Assembly: GCF_036322625.1 (NCBI RefSeq)
Contig: NZ_AP027266.1
Span: 1,429,001 to 1,493,000 of the forward strand
Direction of reading: 5' to 3'
DNA length: 64,000 bases
From: Roseicyclus marinus
GTDB lineage: Bacteria; Pseudomonadota; Alphaproteobacteria; Rhodobacterales; Rhodobacteraceae
In this document: piece by piece, positions 28,627 to 38,190 of the stretch
Position numbering within the stretch: the stretch's first letter is position 1
Layout of the letters: the number at the start of each line of letters is the position of its first letter
Position numbers and translations under genes: made by a program
The notes under the pieces: model-generated
Seen by the model: the letters and a program-made list of their open reading frames with translations, nothing else
Databases searched by the model: none
What the model was told of the DNA's origin: nothing

Positions 28627-30149
28627 ATGGGGGGCTATTTCCGCAACCTGCCGTTTTTCGTCGTGCTGCTGTTCGCGGCGGCGGGCGCGATGCTGGTGCC
28701 GTCGGTCTACGGCTTGGCGGTGCGCGACCATGATGCGGCGCGGGTGTTTTTCTACACCGGCATCCTTGTGGCCATCCTTGCGACGCTGTTGGGCTTTGCG
28801 ACGCAGGGCTGGGCCAGGGGGCGGGTCGACAGCGACCAGAAATACCTCGTGTCGCTGTTGGCATCTTATGTCTGGTTGCCGGTGATCCTGGGCGTGCCGA
28901 TGTTCGAGGTGATCGGCAACACGCGGGCGGTCAATGTCTATCTCGACATGGTGTCGGCGCTGACCACGACCGGCGCGCCGGTTTTCGAGCCGCTCAGGCT
29001 GGTCGATACGGTGCATCTGTGGCGCGCGACGGTGGGCTGGCTGGGCGGGCTTTTGACCTGGGTCACGGCGATGGCGATCCTTGCCCCCCTGAACCTTGGC
29101 GGGTTCGAGGTGACGTCGGAGGCCAATGCCATCGGCCAGCGCATGCCGCAATCGGGGCAGATGCGGGCGGCGGCGCCGGCCGAACGGCTGTGGCGGCAGG
29201 CGGGCGTGCTGGCGCCGATCTACCTGGGGTTGACCGTGGTTCTGGCGCTGGGTCTGGCGCTGGCGGGGGAGCGGCCCCTGCATGCGGTCATCCATGCGAT
29301 GTCGACGCTGTCGACCTCGGGCATTCTGGCCACGGGCGGCTTCAAGGATACGGAGACGGGCGTTCCGGGCGAGATGCTGATCGCGCTTTTCCTCGTCTTT
29401 GCGCTGACGCGGCGGAGTTTCACATCCGGGTTCGGGATGGCGGCGCTGGACCGGGTGGCGCATGACCGGGAGGTGCGGCTGGCGCTGTTCGCAGTGGTCG
29501 TGCTGCCCACATTCCTGTTCATGCGTCATTGGCTGGGCGCCTATGAGGTGGACGAGCTGGCCAATGCGGACGGCGCGCTGACGGCGCTTTGGGGCAGTGT
29601 CTTTACCGTCCTGTCCTTTCTGACGACGACGGGATTCGTGTCGGACCATTGGGGGGCGCGCAAAGCTGGTCGGGGCTGGAAACCTCGGGTCTGATCCTTG
29701 TGGGCGTGGCCATCATGGGGGGCGGGGTGGCGACCACGGCGGGGGGGCTGAAGCTGCTCAGGGTCTATGCGCTCTACAAGCATGGCGCGCGCGAGATCGA
29801 GCGGTTGGTGCATCCCCATTCGGTGGCGGGTGCGGGGCGGCTGGGGCGGCGCATCCGGCGCGAGGGGGCCTTCGTGGCATGGATTTTCTTCATGCTGTTT
29901 TTGTCCTCGATCGCGGTGGTGGTGCTGGCGCTGACGGCCACGGGCCTGCCGTTCGAACAGGCGCTGATGCTGGCCATCGCGGCGCTGGCGACCTGCGGGC
30001 CGCTCGCAAGCGTGGCGGGGACCGATCCGGTGATCTACCTGGCGCTGGGGGATGCGACCAAGATGATCCTGTGCGCCGCGATGATCGTGGGGCGGATGGA
30101 ATCGCTGGTTTTCCTTGCGGTGCTGTCACCGGGGTTCTGGCGGAACTAG
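28627..30149 (+). pseudogene. trkH: TrkH potassium channel subunit, with an apparent one-base deletion
   Basis: TrkH forms the potassium-conducting pore. Translation from the ATG at 28627 gives a normal TrkH N-terminus and middle (for example SALTTTGAPVFEPLRLVD) up to TTTGFVSDHWG, then leaves frame and stops at 29694. The continuation GAQSWSGLETSGLILVGVAI, then MGGGVATTAGGLKLLR and the last helices, is intact in the minus-one frame to 30149. The switch falls at the run of six G at 29651-29656. One more G would restore about 507 residues, the family length. There is no other damage, so a sequencing error in the homopolymer or a very recent mutation is most likely; a slip on the G-run during expression is possible. 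It lies between trkA and hfq. Confidence 0.85.
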
Positions 30150-30284
30150 CGACACGGGGCCATTTTCATGGCTGGGGGTTGATCTTTGGACACAAATATC
30201 GGCACACAATAGGTATTGACGCGGATTGCTCACCGAGACCTTGCCCGACGACCGGCAGCCCAACCTCAAGAAGGCAACAACGAA

Positions 30285-30518
30285 ATGGCCGAAACAAAAC
30301 AGAATCTTCAGGACGCATTCCTCAATCATGTCCGCAAGACGAAGGTGCCCGTGACGATCTTTCTGATCAACGGGGTCAAGTTGCAGGGCGTGATCACGTG
30401 GTTCGACAATTTCTGCGTGCTTCTGCGCCGCGACGGGCAGAGCCAGCTGGTCTACAAGCATGCGATTTCGACCGTGATGCCGGCGCAGCCGATCAACCTG
30501 TATGACGGGGAAGAGTGA
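30285..30518 (+). CDS. hfq: RNA chaperone Hfq
   Basis: Hfq pairs small RNAs with messenger RNAs. The 77-residue protein has the Sm1 motif ([24 protein letters not shown] split over residues 12-36) and the Sm2 motif, reading [11 protein letters not shown] near 62. The start at 30285 gives the usual [14 protein letters not shown] beginning. It lies in the alphaproteobacterial order trk-hfq-hflX and its stop overlaps the hflX start by 4 bases. The 135-base gap before it is moderately AT-rich and probably holds the promoter, but no pair of boxes is convincing. Confidence 0.97.
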   Translation: MAETKQNLQDAFLNHVRKTKVPVTIFLINGVKLQGVITWFDNFCVLLRRDGQSQLVYKHAISTVMPAQPINLYDGEE

Positions 30519-31819
30519 CGGAAACGTCAACGCCCGCGCGCGACGGTGACGCCACGGCCAAGGGGCCGATGCGCGCGCTTGTCCTGCATCCCGACATCAA
30601 GTCCGACCGCGACCGCCGTGACCCGGGGCCTGCGCTGGAGGAGGCGGTGGCGCTGGCCGCAGCGCTTCCCGATCTGGAGGTCGCGGAGGCGCAGGTGGTG
30701 CGCCTGCCCAAGGCGCAGCCGGGGCTGTTGTTCGGATCGGGCAAGATCGCCGAGCTGAAGGAGCGGATCACGGAGCTGGAGGTCGGGCTTGTCCTGATCG
30801 ACGGGCCGGTGACGCCGGTGCAGCAGCGCAATCTCGAAAAGGAATGGGGCGTCAAGCTGTTGGATCGGACGGGGCTGATCCTCGAGATCTTTGCCGACCG
30901 GGCCGCGACGCGCGAGGGCGTGTTGCAGGTGGAATTGGCGGCGCTGAGCTATCAGCGGACGCGGCTGGTGCGGGCCTGGACCCATCTTGAGCGGCAGCGG
31001 GGCGGATTGGGCTTTGTCGGCGGTCCGGGCGAGACGCAGATCGAGGCCGACCGCCGCGCCATCGACGAGGCGGTGACGCGTATCCGGCGGCAATTGGCCA
31101 AGGTGGTCAAGACGCGCGAATTGCACCGCAAGGCCCGCAAGAAGGTGCCTTATCCGGTGGTGGCGCTGGTTGGCTATACGAATGCGGGGAAATCCACGCT
31201 GTTCAACCATCTGACCGGGGCCGAGGTGATGGCCAAGGACATGCTGTTCGCCACGCTCGATCCCACGATGCGGGCGGTGGCGCTGCCCGACGGGACCGAG
31301 GTGATCCTGTCCGATACGGTGGGCTTCATCAGCGATCTGCCGACGCAGCTGGTCGCGGCGTTCCGCGCGACGCTGGAAGAGGTGCTGGACGCCGATCTGA
31401 TCGTGCATGTGCGCGACATCAGCCATGCCGAGACCGAGGAACAGGCAAGCGATGTGCGCGCCATCCTGCGCGATCTGGGCGTGGCCGAGACCGCGCCGAT
31501 GATCGAGGTCTGGAACAAGATGGACCGTGTGGCCCCCGAGGCGGCAGAGGCGTTGCGCGCCATGGCCGCGCGGCGCGAGGGGGTTTTCGCGGTCTCGGCC
31601 CTGACCGGGGAGGGGGTGGCCGAGATGCTCTCCGCCGTGGGCGAGACGCTGTCGCCGCCCCGTCACCGGACGGAGGTGGTGCTGCCCCATGGCGACGGGC
31701 GCAGGCGGGCCTGGCTGTTCGCCCAAGGCGTGGTCGAGGGAGAGGCAGCGGGCGAGGGGGAGACCCGGCTCAATGTGCATTGGACCGACCGACAGGCGCA
31801 GGCGTTTCGGCGGTTGTGA
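30515..31819 (+). CDS. hflX: GTPase HflX
   Basis: HflX is a ribosome-binding GTPase that splits stalled 70S ribosomes, mainly in stress. The 434-residue protein has an N-terminal HflX domain with [14 protein letters not shown] near residue 67 and a G-domain with [18 protein letters not shown] near 217, DTVGFI near 267 and NKMD near 330. A GTG start at 30515 overlaps the hfq stop. An N-terminal stretch of about 25 residues before the first conserved block is short and polar. Confidence 0.96.
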   Translation: MTETSTPARDGDATAKGPMRALVLHPDIKSDRDRRDPGPALEEAVALAAALPDLEVAEAQVVRLPKAQPGLLFGSGKIAELKERITELEVGLVLIDGPVTPVQQRNLEKEWGVKLLDRTGLILEIFADRAATREGVLQVELAALSYQRTRLVRAWTHLERQRGGLGFVGGPGETQIEADRRAIDEAVTRIRRQLAKVVKTRELHRKARKKVPYPVVALVGYTNAGKSTLFNHLTGAEVMAKDMLFATLDPTMRAVALPDGTEVILSDTVGFISDLPTQLVAAFRATLEEVLDADLIVHVRDISHAETEEQASDVRAILRDLGVAETAPMIEVWNKMDRVAPEAAEALRAMAARREGVFAVSALTGEGVAEMLSAVGETLSPPRHRTEVVLPHGDGRRRAWLFAQGVVEGEAAGEGETRLNVHWTDRQAQAFRRL

Positions 31820-31831
31820 GGGGCGGAACGG

Positions 31832-31859
31832 AAAAACCCCACGCCGGTGGCGCGGGGTT
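31832..31859 (-). terminator. Intrinsic terminator of the FadL-type gene
   Basis: Read on the minus strand, an AACCCC/GGGGTT stem with an inner CGCC/GGCG stem, one mismatch and a 3-base loop is followed by TTTTT (31836-31832). It stands 27 bases after the stop codon of the outer membrane protein gene, in the convergent gap with hflX. On the plus strand only two T follow, so it would serve hflX poorly. Confidence 0.8.
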
Positions 31860-31885
31860 CGAGGTTTGTCGCGGTGGGCGTGTGG

Positions 31886-33031
31886 TCAGAACTGATACCC
31901 GATCCGGATCCCGACGGCCAAGGCATCGTTGTTGTTGAAGTTGGCCAGAAGCGTATTGGCGGCATTTGCCGTCTGCGCATCGCCGATCATGGAATACTGG
32001 ATGCCGCCCGCGATGGACATGGCGCCGACGGTGTATTCGGCACCCAGACCAATCGACAGGCGCCCGTCGGTCGGCCCGAGGTTGCCTGAGAAGCCATCCT
32101 GCTCGGCTTCGTAGCCAAGGGTCGCGGAAAGTGCGAGTTCCTCGGTCACGCGGCGCCCGATGCCGATGTTCCACGTCCAGACATCATCCGTGTAGGATAC
32201 GAGGGATCCGGCGGGATACCTGTTGGGACGGATCTGGAAGCCTTCCCAGTCGGTCCAGCGCACCGAACCGAAAAGCAGGGTCCCTTCGGCGATGCCCGAT
32301 TGTGCCTCGAGCAGCACGGACTGCGGCATCGTGACCTTGAAGCTCGTCGGGCTGATGTTTGCAGCGGGAACTGGCTGGTTGAGTGCAGCAAGGCCTACGG
32401 TCGCAGCCCCTTCGGTACCCGTCAGGGTTGCCTCGATGTCCGAGAAATAGGTCAACGCGACGCGCATCGCGATCTCGGGAATTTCGTAGGCTGCACCGAG
32501 CATGTAGCCGTATTCCCAATCGCTTTCGGCACGGAGCGTGTAATTGAAGCCGCCCGCGTTAGAGGTCGCCGCCGAAACGTCGGCTTCGCCCTGAAGACGT
32601 AGGGCGCGGATGCCGCCATATGCCGAGACACTGTCGGTCAACTGGTAGCGCAAGGCTGCGGTCACCTGCTGGCTGCGAACCTCGGCGCGCGATCCGGCGA
32701 AAGGATAGCCGGTTGTTGCCACTCTGCCCGGATAGGACACATCCGCGCCATAGGGTGCGTCGACGATCAAGGAGAAGGACAGTGTATCGTTGACGTCGTG
32801 GTGATAGCCCAGCGTGGCATAGCCGAAGGAGGGCGCAATATCGCCCGAGGGCGTGCCGTTGGAAGCAAGCGCGCCGGAGACGCTTGGGCTTACGTTCGTG
32901 TAGCCAAGCTCCACGTAGGTGCCGGATTCGAACAGAATGCTTGTTGTGGTCTGGTTGCGATCAAGCCCACCGGCCTGTGCGATGGCGGTACTGGCCAGAA
33001 GCGCCGCGGTGGCGGCTGCGAAACGATACAT
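31886..33031 (-). CDS. FadL/OmpP1/TodX-family outer membrane protein
   Basis: The 381-residue protein starts with a signal peptide (MYRFAAATAALLASTAIAQA) and continues as an amphipathic beta-strand barrel ending in GIRIGYQF, a C-terminal phenylalanine barrel signal. GGLDRNQTTTSILFESGTYVE is the FadL-type hatch beginning. Such proteins let hydrophobic molecules such as fatty acids or aromatics cross the outer membrane by lateral diffusion. The substrate cannot be named. A GGGGAGGAT ribosome site precedes the start. GC content is lower than in most neighbours, which may reflect strong selection on a surface protein or later acquisition. Confidence 0.88.
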   Translation of the reverse strand: MYRFAAATAALLASTAIAQAGGLDRNQTTTSILFESGTYVELGYTNVSPSVSGALASNGTPSGDIAPSFGYATLGYHHDVNDTLSFSLIVDAPYGADVSYPGRVATTGYPFAGSRAEVRSQQVTAALRYQLTDSVSAYGGIRALRLQGEADVSAATSNAGGFNYTLRAESDWEYGYMLGAAYEIPEIAMRVALTYFSDIEATLTGTEGAATVGLAALNQPVPAANISPTSFKVTMPQSVLLEAQSGIAEGTLLFGSVRWTDWEGFQIRPNRYPAGSLVSYTDDVWTWNIGIGRRVTEELALSATLGYEAEQDGFSGNLGPTDGRLSIGLGAEYTVGAMSIAGGIQYSMIGDAQTANAANTLLANFNNNDALAVGIRIGYQF

Positions 33032-33162
33032 GGATATCCTCCCCGTGGTCCCGTTCTCTCGTCCTTCTGCGCATAAGCGGAGAGGCGGGGCGGGTGGTCA
33101 ATTCTTCCGCAGCGTCAAATTGTCGATGGTATCTCCATCATCTTTCGATTGTGTCGGTTCTG

Positions 33163-34089
33163 CTACACCCTTGGGCTGCGGGCCGCGCGCTGGCTGGTGA
33201 GGATGTTGAGGTAGTTGGCCGCAAAGATCAGCGCCGCCCCCAGGATCACGCCCCATTCCAGCGGTTCGGCATAGAGCACAACCCCCACGACCGCGATGGC
33301 GGGCAGGCGGGCGAAATCCATCGGCATCACGATGGAGGCGGGCGCGATGGACAGCGCGTTGGTCAGGCAGAAATGGGCGGTCAGACCGCCCAGGCCGATC
33401 ACGAGAAGCCAGGGCAGCATCGCGGTCGAGGGCAGCGCCATGTCGCCGTCCCAAAGACAGGCGACAAGCCCGATCACCAGTTGCATCGCGGTCAGCCAGA
33501 AGAGGATGCAGGTGATCGTCTCGGTCCGGGTGAGCCGCTTGGTGAAGATCGCCGTGGTGGCAAAGAAGATCGCGGCGACGGCGGCGGCGATCATGCCGAT
33601 GCTGACGGGTTGCGCGCCGGGCTGGACCACGGTGAGGATGCCCACAAAGCCCAAAATCCCCGCCGCGACCTTCCACCAGGTGAGCCTTTCGCCCAGAAAC
33701 AGGGCGGCCAGCAGCATGGTCCAGAGCGGCGAGGTGAATTCGAGCGCGAAGACAAGCGCGAGCGGGGCCACGGTGATGGCGTAGAACCACAGGTTCTGGC
33801 CGGTGAAATGGGCCAGGTTGCGCAGCCAGTGGATGCGCTGGTGGCGCAGCGTGACCTGGTGGAGCGTGCCCGCGAGCCGTGCCACGACAAGCACCACCAC
33901 AAGCCCGATCATCGAGCGGTAGGTCATCATCTCGAAGGTGTCGAGTTCGAAGGAGGCGGCGCGGCCCGCCACGGCCATGGCCGAAAAGGCCACGATCGCG
34001 CCCAGCATCCAGACCGCCGCGCGCAGCGGCTGGTTGGGGGCGGGAGCGACGATCGGGGGGATCGGGGCCGGATTGGGGCTGTCGGTCAT
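33163..34089 (-). CDS. EamA/DMT-superfamily transporter
   Basis: The 308-residue protein has about ten hydrophobic helices in two EamA repeats (first AAVWMLGAIVAFSAMAVAGRA near residue 22, second from about 165 with IAAAVAAIFFATTAIFTKRL). It fits the drug/metabolite transporter superfamily, related to RhaT and S-adenosylmethionine-transporter branches. The substrate is unknown. The start MTDSPN at 34089 is preferred over an upstream start at 34161. It may be expressed with mazG, which ends 114 bases before it on the same strand. Confidence 0.87.
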   Translation of the reverse strand: MTDSPNPAPIPPIVAPAPNQPLRAAVWMLGAIVAFSAMAVAGRAASFELDTFEMMTYRSMIGLVVVLVVARLAGTLHQVTLRHQRIHWLRNLAHFTGQNLWFYAITVAPLALVFALEFTSPLWTMLLAALFLGERLTWWKVAAGILGFVGILTVVQPGAQPVSIGMIAAAVAAIFFATTAIFTKRLTRTETITCILFWLTAMQLVIGLVACLWDGDMALPSTAMLPWLLVIGLGGLTAHFCLTNALSIAPASIVMPMDFARLPAIAVVGVVLYAEPLEWGVILGAALIFAANYLNILTSQRAARSPRV

Positions 34090-34203
34090 GCGCGGGCGCG
34101 TCCTGGGATCTGGGGCGGGAAGAGGCCCGCACGGGTCGTCATATGGCGCGGGCAGGTCCAAGGGCCAGTGCGCGAAGGAGCGCGCAGGGGCCCGAGCGGC
34201 ACG

Positions 34204-35004
34204 TTACAGGCCATCGGCCTTGGCCCTGTCCCAGAGCGCGTCCATCTCGGGCAGGTCGCTGTCTTCGGGGCGTTTGCCGTGAAGGGCCAGCGCCGCCTCG
34301 ATATAGGCGAAACGGCGGGTGAATTTCGCATTGGCGCGCCTGAGCGCGGTTTCGGGATCGACCTTGAGGTGGCGGGCGAGATTGGCCATGACGAAGAGAA
34401 GATCGCCCATTTCCTCTTCGATCTTGTCCTGGGGGAGGGTGTCGCGCGCTTCGGCCAGTTCGCGGGCCTCCTCGGCGATCTTGTCCACCACATGGCCGAT
34501 ATCGGGCCAGTCGAAGCCCACGCGGGCCGCGCGTTTTTGCAGTTTCTCGGCGCGCATGAGGGCGGGCAGGCCAAGGGCCACGTCGTCGAGCACGCCGCCG
34601 CGCGCCTTGGCGGCGCGTTCGGCGGCCTTGACGCTTTCCCAATCGGCGACCTGCTGTTCGGCGGATTTGGCGTTGCTTTCGCTGCCGAAGACATGGGGGT
34701 GGCGCGCGATCATCTTGTCGGAAATGGCTGTGGCCACGTCGTCGAGATCGAAGAGCCCCGCTTCCTCGGCCATGCGGGCGTGAAAGACGGATTGGAAGAG
34801 AAGATCGCCCAATTCGCCCTTGAGCTCTGCCCAATCCTGCCGCTCGATCGCATCGGCGACCTCGTAGGCTTCTTCGATCGTGTAGGGGGCGATGGTGGCA
34901 AAGCTCTGTTCCACGTCCCAGGGGCAGCCCGTGGCCGGATCGCGCAAGGCGGCCATGATCGCGCGCAGGCGGTCGAGCGGGGGCAGGTGGGTCAGGTCAT
35001 CCAT
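34204..35004 (-). CDS. mazG: Nucleoside triphosphate pyrophosphohydrolase MazG
   Basis: MazG hydrolyses NTPs and dNTPs to monophosphates, cleaning damaged nucleotides. The 266-residue protein has two MazG domains. The first has TIEEAYEVADAIERQD and ELGDLLFQSVFHARMAEE near residues 40-80; the second has KIEEEMGDLLFVMANLARHL near 190. The EExxE/ExxD metal-binding pattern is intact in both. The length is standard. This is the housekeeping long form, not the toxin-antitoxin-linked short type. Confidence 0.95.
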   Translation of the reverse strand: MDDLTHLPPLDRLRAIMAALRDPATGCPWDVEQSFATIAPYTIEEAYEVADAIERQDWAELKGELGDLLFQSVFHARMAEEAGLFDLDDVATAISDKMIARHPHVFGSESNAKSAEQQVADWESVKAAERAAKARGGVLDDVALGLPALMRAEKLQKRAARVGFDWPDIGHVVDKIAEEARELAEARDTLPQDKIEEEMGDLLFVMANLARHLKVDPETALRRANAKFTRRFAYIEAALALHGKRPEDSDLPEMDALWDRAKADGL

Positions 35005-35071
35005 TGCGCGGGCCGGGGCTTTGGGTCAGGGATGGTCCGGTTAGACAAAAGCCTGCGCAAGGAGTCCAGCC

Positions 35072-36238
35072 ATGCCGATCCTCAACCGCATCGCGGGGCT
35101 GCATCCGCAGATGACCGAATGGCGCCGCCACCTGCATGCCCATCCCGAGATCGGGTTCGCCTGTCACGAGACGGCGGCTTTCGTGGCCGCGCGCCTGCGC
35201 GAGATCGGGGTGGACGAGATCCACGAGGGGATCGCCGAGACAGGCATCGTCGCCATCATCGAGGGGCGGGGGCCGGGGCCGGTCGTGGGCTTGCGCGCCG
35301 ACATGGATGCGCTGCCCATGGAGGAGCGGACGGGATTGCCCCATGCCTCGACGATTGCGGGGCGGATGCATGCCTGCGGCCATGACGGGCATACCGCGAT
35401 GCTTTTGGGGGCCGCGGCCTACCTGGCGGAGACGCGGAATTTCCGCGGCAAGGTCGCGCTGATCTTTCAACCCGCCGAAGAGGATGGCGGCGGCGCGGGG
35501 GTCATGGTGGCCGAAGGCATGATGGAGCGCTTCGGCATCGCGGAGGTCTATGCGCTGCACAATGTGCCGGGGCTGGAGCTGGGCCGCGTGTTGACCACGC
35601 CCGGGCCGATCATGGCGGCGGTCGATGAATTCACCATCCGGATCGAGGGGCGCGGCGGACATGGCGCGATGCCGCACGAGACCGCCGATCCGATCCCGGC
35701 GGCGGTGTCCATGGTGCAGGCGATCCAGACCATCGTGTCGCGCAACCACCATGCGATGCAGGAGCTGGTCGTGTCGGTGACCCAGATCCATGCGGGCACG
35801 ACCGACAACGTGATCCCCGGAAGCGCGATGATCAACGGGACGGTGCGGACCTTTGACCCTGAGGTGCAGGCAATGGTGATGCGCCGGATGGAGGAGATCG
35901 TGGCGGGCCAGGCGGCGAGTTTCGGGGTCGAGGCGGCGCTCGATTACGCAGTGGGCTATCCGGCGACGGTGAACGATCCCGCGCGCGCGGCTTTCGCTGC
36001 CGAGGTGGCGGGCGAGGTCGTGGGCGAGGCCCTGGTCGAGGGGCAGTCCGGGCGCGAGATGGGGGCGGAGGATTTCGCCTATATGCTCGAGGCGCGGCCG
36101 GGGGCCTATCTGTTCCTCGGCGCGGGACCCGGGGCGGGGCTGCATCACCCGGAATTCGAGTTCAACGACGAGATCCTGCCCATCGGCGCGAGCCTGTTTG
36201 CGCGGTTGGCGGAACGGGCGGCCCCCATCGGGGGGTGA
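35072..36238 (+). CDS. M20-family amidohydrolase (hippurate hydrolase-like)
   Basis: The 388-residue metallopeptidase-like protein has HAHPEIGFACHETA near residue 22, GLRADMDALPM near 74, the metal ligands in HACGHDGHTAMLLGAA near 100 and FQPAEEDGGGAGVMV near 134, and SGREMGAEDFAYMLE near 330. This is the HipO/IAA-amino-acid hydrolase branch that cuts N-acyl amino acids. The in vivo substrate is unknown. Directly downstream lies the 43-bp repeat array and terminator described separately. Confidence 0.9.
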   Translation: MPILNRIAGLHPQMTEWRRHLHAHPEIGFACHETAAFVAARLREIGVDEIHEGIAETGIVAIIEGRGPGPVVGLRADMDALPMEERTGLPHASTIAGRMHACGHDGHTAMLLGAAAYLAETRNFRGKVALIFQPAEEDGGGAGVMVAEGMMERFGIAEVYALHNVPGLELGRVLTTPGPIMAAVDEFTIRIEGRGGHGAMPHETADPIPAAVSMVQAIQTIVSRNHHAMQELVVSVTQIHAGTTDNVIPGSAMINGTVRTFDPEVQAMVMRRMEEIVAGQAASFGVEAALDYAVGYPATVNDPARAAFAAEVAGEVVGEALVEGQSGREMGAEDFAYMLEARPGAYLFLGAGPGAGLHHPEFEFNDEILPIGASLFARLAERAAPIGG

Positions 36239-36246
36239 GGCGCGTC

Positions 36247-36374
36247 AGAGGCGGCGATCCTTGAGTGAGGGGGCTCTGCCCCGTCGCCAGAGGCGACGAT
36301 CCTCGAGTGAGGGGGCTCTGCCCCCGTCGCCAGAGGCGACGATCCTTGAGTCAGGGGGCTCTGCCCCCGTCGCC
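36247..36374 (+). repeat. Array of three 43-bp double-hairpin units (copy A)
   Basis: Units at 36247-36288, 36289-36331 and 36332-36374 (42, 43 and 43 bases) are nearly identical. Each unit contains GGGGGC-TCT-GCCCCC (the first unit lacks one C), and CGTCGCC-AGA-GGCGACG spans each junction. The array begins 8 bases after the stop of the M20 amidohydrolase gene and runs into a terminator cap at 36382. An inverted copy of the same element lies at 44.65-44.79 kb. Confidence 0.9.
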
Positions 36375-36381
36375 TTTGGCG

Positions 36382-36398
36382 ACTCCCCCGGAGTTTTT
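36382..36398 (+). terminator. Terminator cap of repeat element copy A
   Basis: ACTCC-CCC-GGAGT at 36382-36394 is followed by TTTT, then by a conserved tail CGGCCAAGATGAAGGGGAG up to 36417. It reads as an intrinsic terminator for the plus-strand M20 amidohydrolase gene after the repeat array. Confidence 0.7.
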
Positions 36399-36459
36399 CG
36401 GCCAAGATGAAGGGGAGCGGTTCTTTTGGGGAGGGTCTCGGGCGGGGCGCCCTTGGGTC

Positions 36460-36990
36460 TCAGTGATCTTCGGGGCGCAGGTAGCGGCGCATGCCGTAGA
36501 GAAGCGGGCTGCCCTCGGGGGTGGTGCGCACGGCCTGGACCGCGCCGATGCAGATGTGATGCGTGCCCACGCGGTCGGCCGAGACGAGGCGGCAATCGAA
36601 GCTGACGAGCGCCTCCGACAGGCAGGGCGCGCCGGTGACGAGGGTTTCGATCAGGACGGCGTTGAACTTGTCCCCGCCCGGGGCAGGGCGGCGCGAGGAG
36701 AAGACATCGGAAATGTCGGTCTGGCCGGTGCGCAGCACGTTGATCGCGAAACAGCCGTTTTCGAGCACCATGGGCAGCGCCGAGGAGGTGGCGTTGAGGC
36801 AGGTGAGCATGGTGGGGAAGGGGCCATCGGCCGAGATCGAGGTCATGGCCGAAACGGTGACGCCTGCGCGGCCCGCAGGTCCGTCGGTGGTGACGACCGA
36901 GACGGAGGCGGCGGCCCGGCTCATCCCGTCGAGAAAGGCTGCGCGCAGCGCTTCGGCCTCGGCGGTGGCCTCGGGTTTGGTGTCGATCAT
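36460..36990 (-). CDS. Flavin reductase domain protein
   Basis: The 176-residue protein matches the HpaC-like flavin reductase family, which supplies reduced FMN or FAD to two-component monooxygenases. Visible blocks are AAASVSVVTTDGPAGRAGVTVSAMTS near residue 26, ENGCFAINVLRTGQ near 77 and the C-terminal GTHHICIGAVQAVR near 142. No monooxygenase partner is adjacent, so the partner must be elsewhere. It is divergent from the agmatinase-like gene with 163 bases between. Confidence 0.88.
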   Translation of the reverse strand: MIDTKPEATAEAEALRAAFLDGMSRAAASVSVVTTDGPAGRAGVTVSAMTSISADGPFPTMLTCLNATSSALPMVLENGCFAINVLRTGQTDISDVFSSRRPAPGGDKFNAVLIETLVTGAPCLSEALVSFDCRLVSADRVGTHHICIGAVQAVRTTPEGSPLLYGMRRYLRPEDH

Positions 36991-37153
36991 GGCCTGTCTC
37001 TCCTGCTGCCGCGCGGATTTTGCGCCTCGCGCCGGCGTTCCTGCCTCAAGCGCCAGCTAGGGGCAAGCTCGCGAAAGTCACGGCGGGGATTGCGTTTCTT
37101 TTCGCAACGCGGCAGGCCGGAGCGCAGGATGGCTGCCGGGCGGAGGGTCGAGC

Positions 37154-38116
37154 ATGGCACTGGAAGATGCGAAATCCGAGGTGGACGGGGCCTTTGGCCG
37201 GTCGGATCTGAAGGGATTGGCCTTCGAGAATGCCTTTGGCGGGGCCACGAGTTTCCTGCGCCGGCGCTACACCAAGGACCTGGCGGGCGTGGACCTGGCC
37301 ATCACGGGCATCCCGTTCGACCAGGCGGTGACGCACCGGCCCGGCACGCGGTTCGGGCCGCGCGCGATCCGGGAGGCGTCGAGCCTGCAACCTTTCGATC
37401 CGCCCTATGGCTGGGACGGGTTTTCGCCGCTGGAGCGCTTTGCCATCGCCGATTACGGCGACATGGCGTTCGATTATGCCCACACCGCCGATGTGCCCGC
37501 GCGGATCGAGGCGCATGTGGCGGGCATATTGGCGGCGGGGGCGGGATGCATCGTTCTGGGGGGCGATCATTCGGTGACGCTGCCGATCCTGCGGGCGCAT
37601 GCCAGGCGGCACGGGCCGCTCGCCCTGATCCAGGTCGATGCGCATACCGATACCTGGCGCGACGACGATCCGGGGCGGATCGATCACGGGACATTCTGCT
37701 ACACGGCGGTCAAGGAAGGGCTGATCGATGTGGCCCGCTCCGCCCATGTGGGCATCCGCACCGTGGTGGAAGACAACCTCGGGATACATATCCATGACGC
37801 GGCCGAGGTGCATGCGCGCGGGGCGGCGGCCATCGCGGAGGATCTGACGGCGCGGGTGGGGGCGGCGCCGGTCTATCTGAGTTTTGACATCGACGGGCTT
37901 GACCCGGCCTTTGCACCGGGGACCGGAACGCCGGTCTGGGGCGGGATGTCGAGCGCGCAGGCCGCCGCACTCCTCAGGGGGCTTGCGGGGATCAACCTGG
38001 TGGGCGGGGATGTGGTCGAGGTTTCGCCCCCCTATGACCATGGCGCGATCACGGCGGTGGCGGGCGCGCATGTCGCGATGGAGCTGATCTGTCTGTGGGG
38101 ATGGACGCGGCGTTGA
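37154..38116 (+). CDS. speB: Agmatinase (ureohydrolase family)
   Basis: The family hydrolyses agmatine to putrescine and urea, or related guanidino compounds. All manganese-ligand blocks are present in the 320-residue protein: VLGGDHSVTLP near residue 133 (histidine), QVDAHTDTW near 158 and SFDIDGLDPAFAPGTGTP near 242. HRPGTRFGPRAIREAS near 61 is another signature. It could instead be guanidinobutyrase or another ureohydrolase; these branches are not separable here. There is no spe operon context. Confidence 0.88.
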   Translation: MALEDAKSEVDGAFGRSDLKGLAFENAFGGATSFLRRRYTKDLAGVDLAITGIPFDQAVTHRPGTRFGPRAIREASSLQPFDPPYGWDGFSPLERFAIADYGDMAFDYAHTADVPARIEAHVAGILAAGAGCIVLGGDHSVTLPILRAHARRHGPLALIQVDAHTDTWRDDDPGRIDHGTFCYTAVKEGLIDVARSAHVGIRTVVEDNLGIHIHDAAEVHARGAAAIAEDLTARVGAAPVYLSFDIDGLDPAFAPGTGTPVWGGMSSAQAAALLRGLAGINLVGGDVVEVSPPYDHGAITAVAGAHVAMELICLWGWTRR

Positions 38117-38190
38117 GGATGCTGGACCGACTCGGGCAGGCTGGCTAGACCGATGGCAAGACCAAGCTTTTCGCGGGAGGACAGGCCGGC

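Noticed and set aside
32884-35385. 833-codon plus-strand frame over porin, transporter and mazG genes
   Set aside because: Antisense to three recognisable genes, with charged low-complexity translation.
36247-36374. CRISPR array
   Set aside because: The units are directly adjacent 43-mers without unique spacers, only three in number, and no cas gene is nearby; a hairpin repeat element explains it better.
36265-37797. 510-codon plus-strand frame starting inside the 43-bp repeats
   Set aside because: It passes through the flavin reductase gene on the other strand and the first half of the agmatinase gene in a wrong frame.
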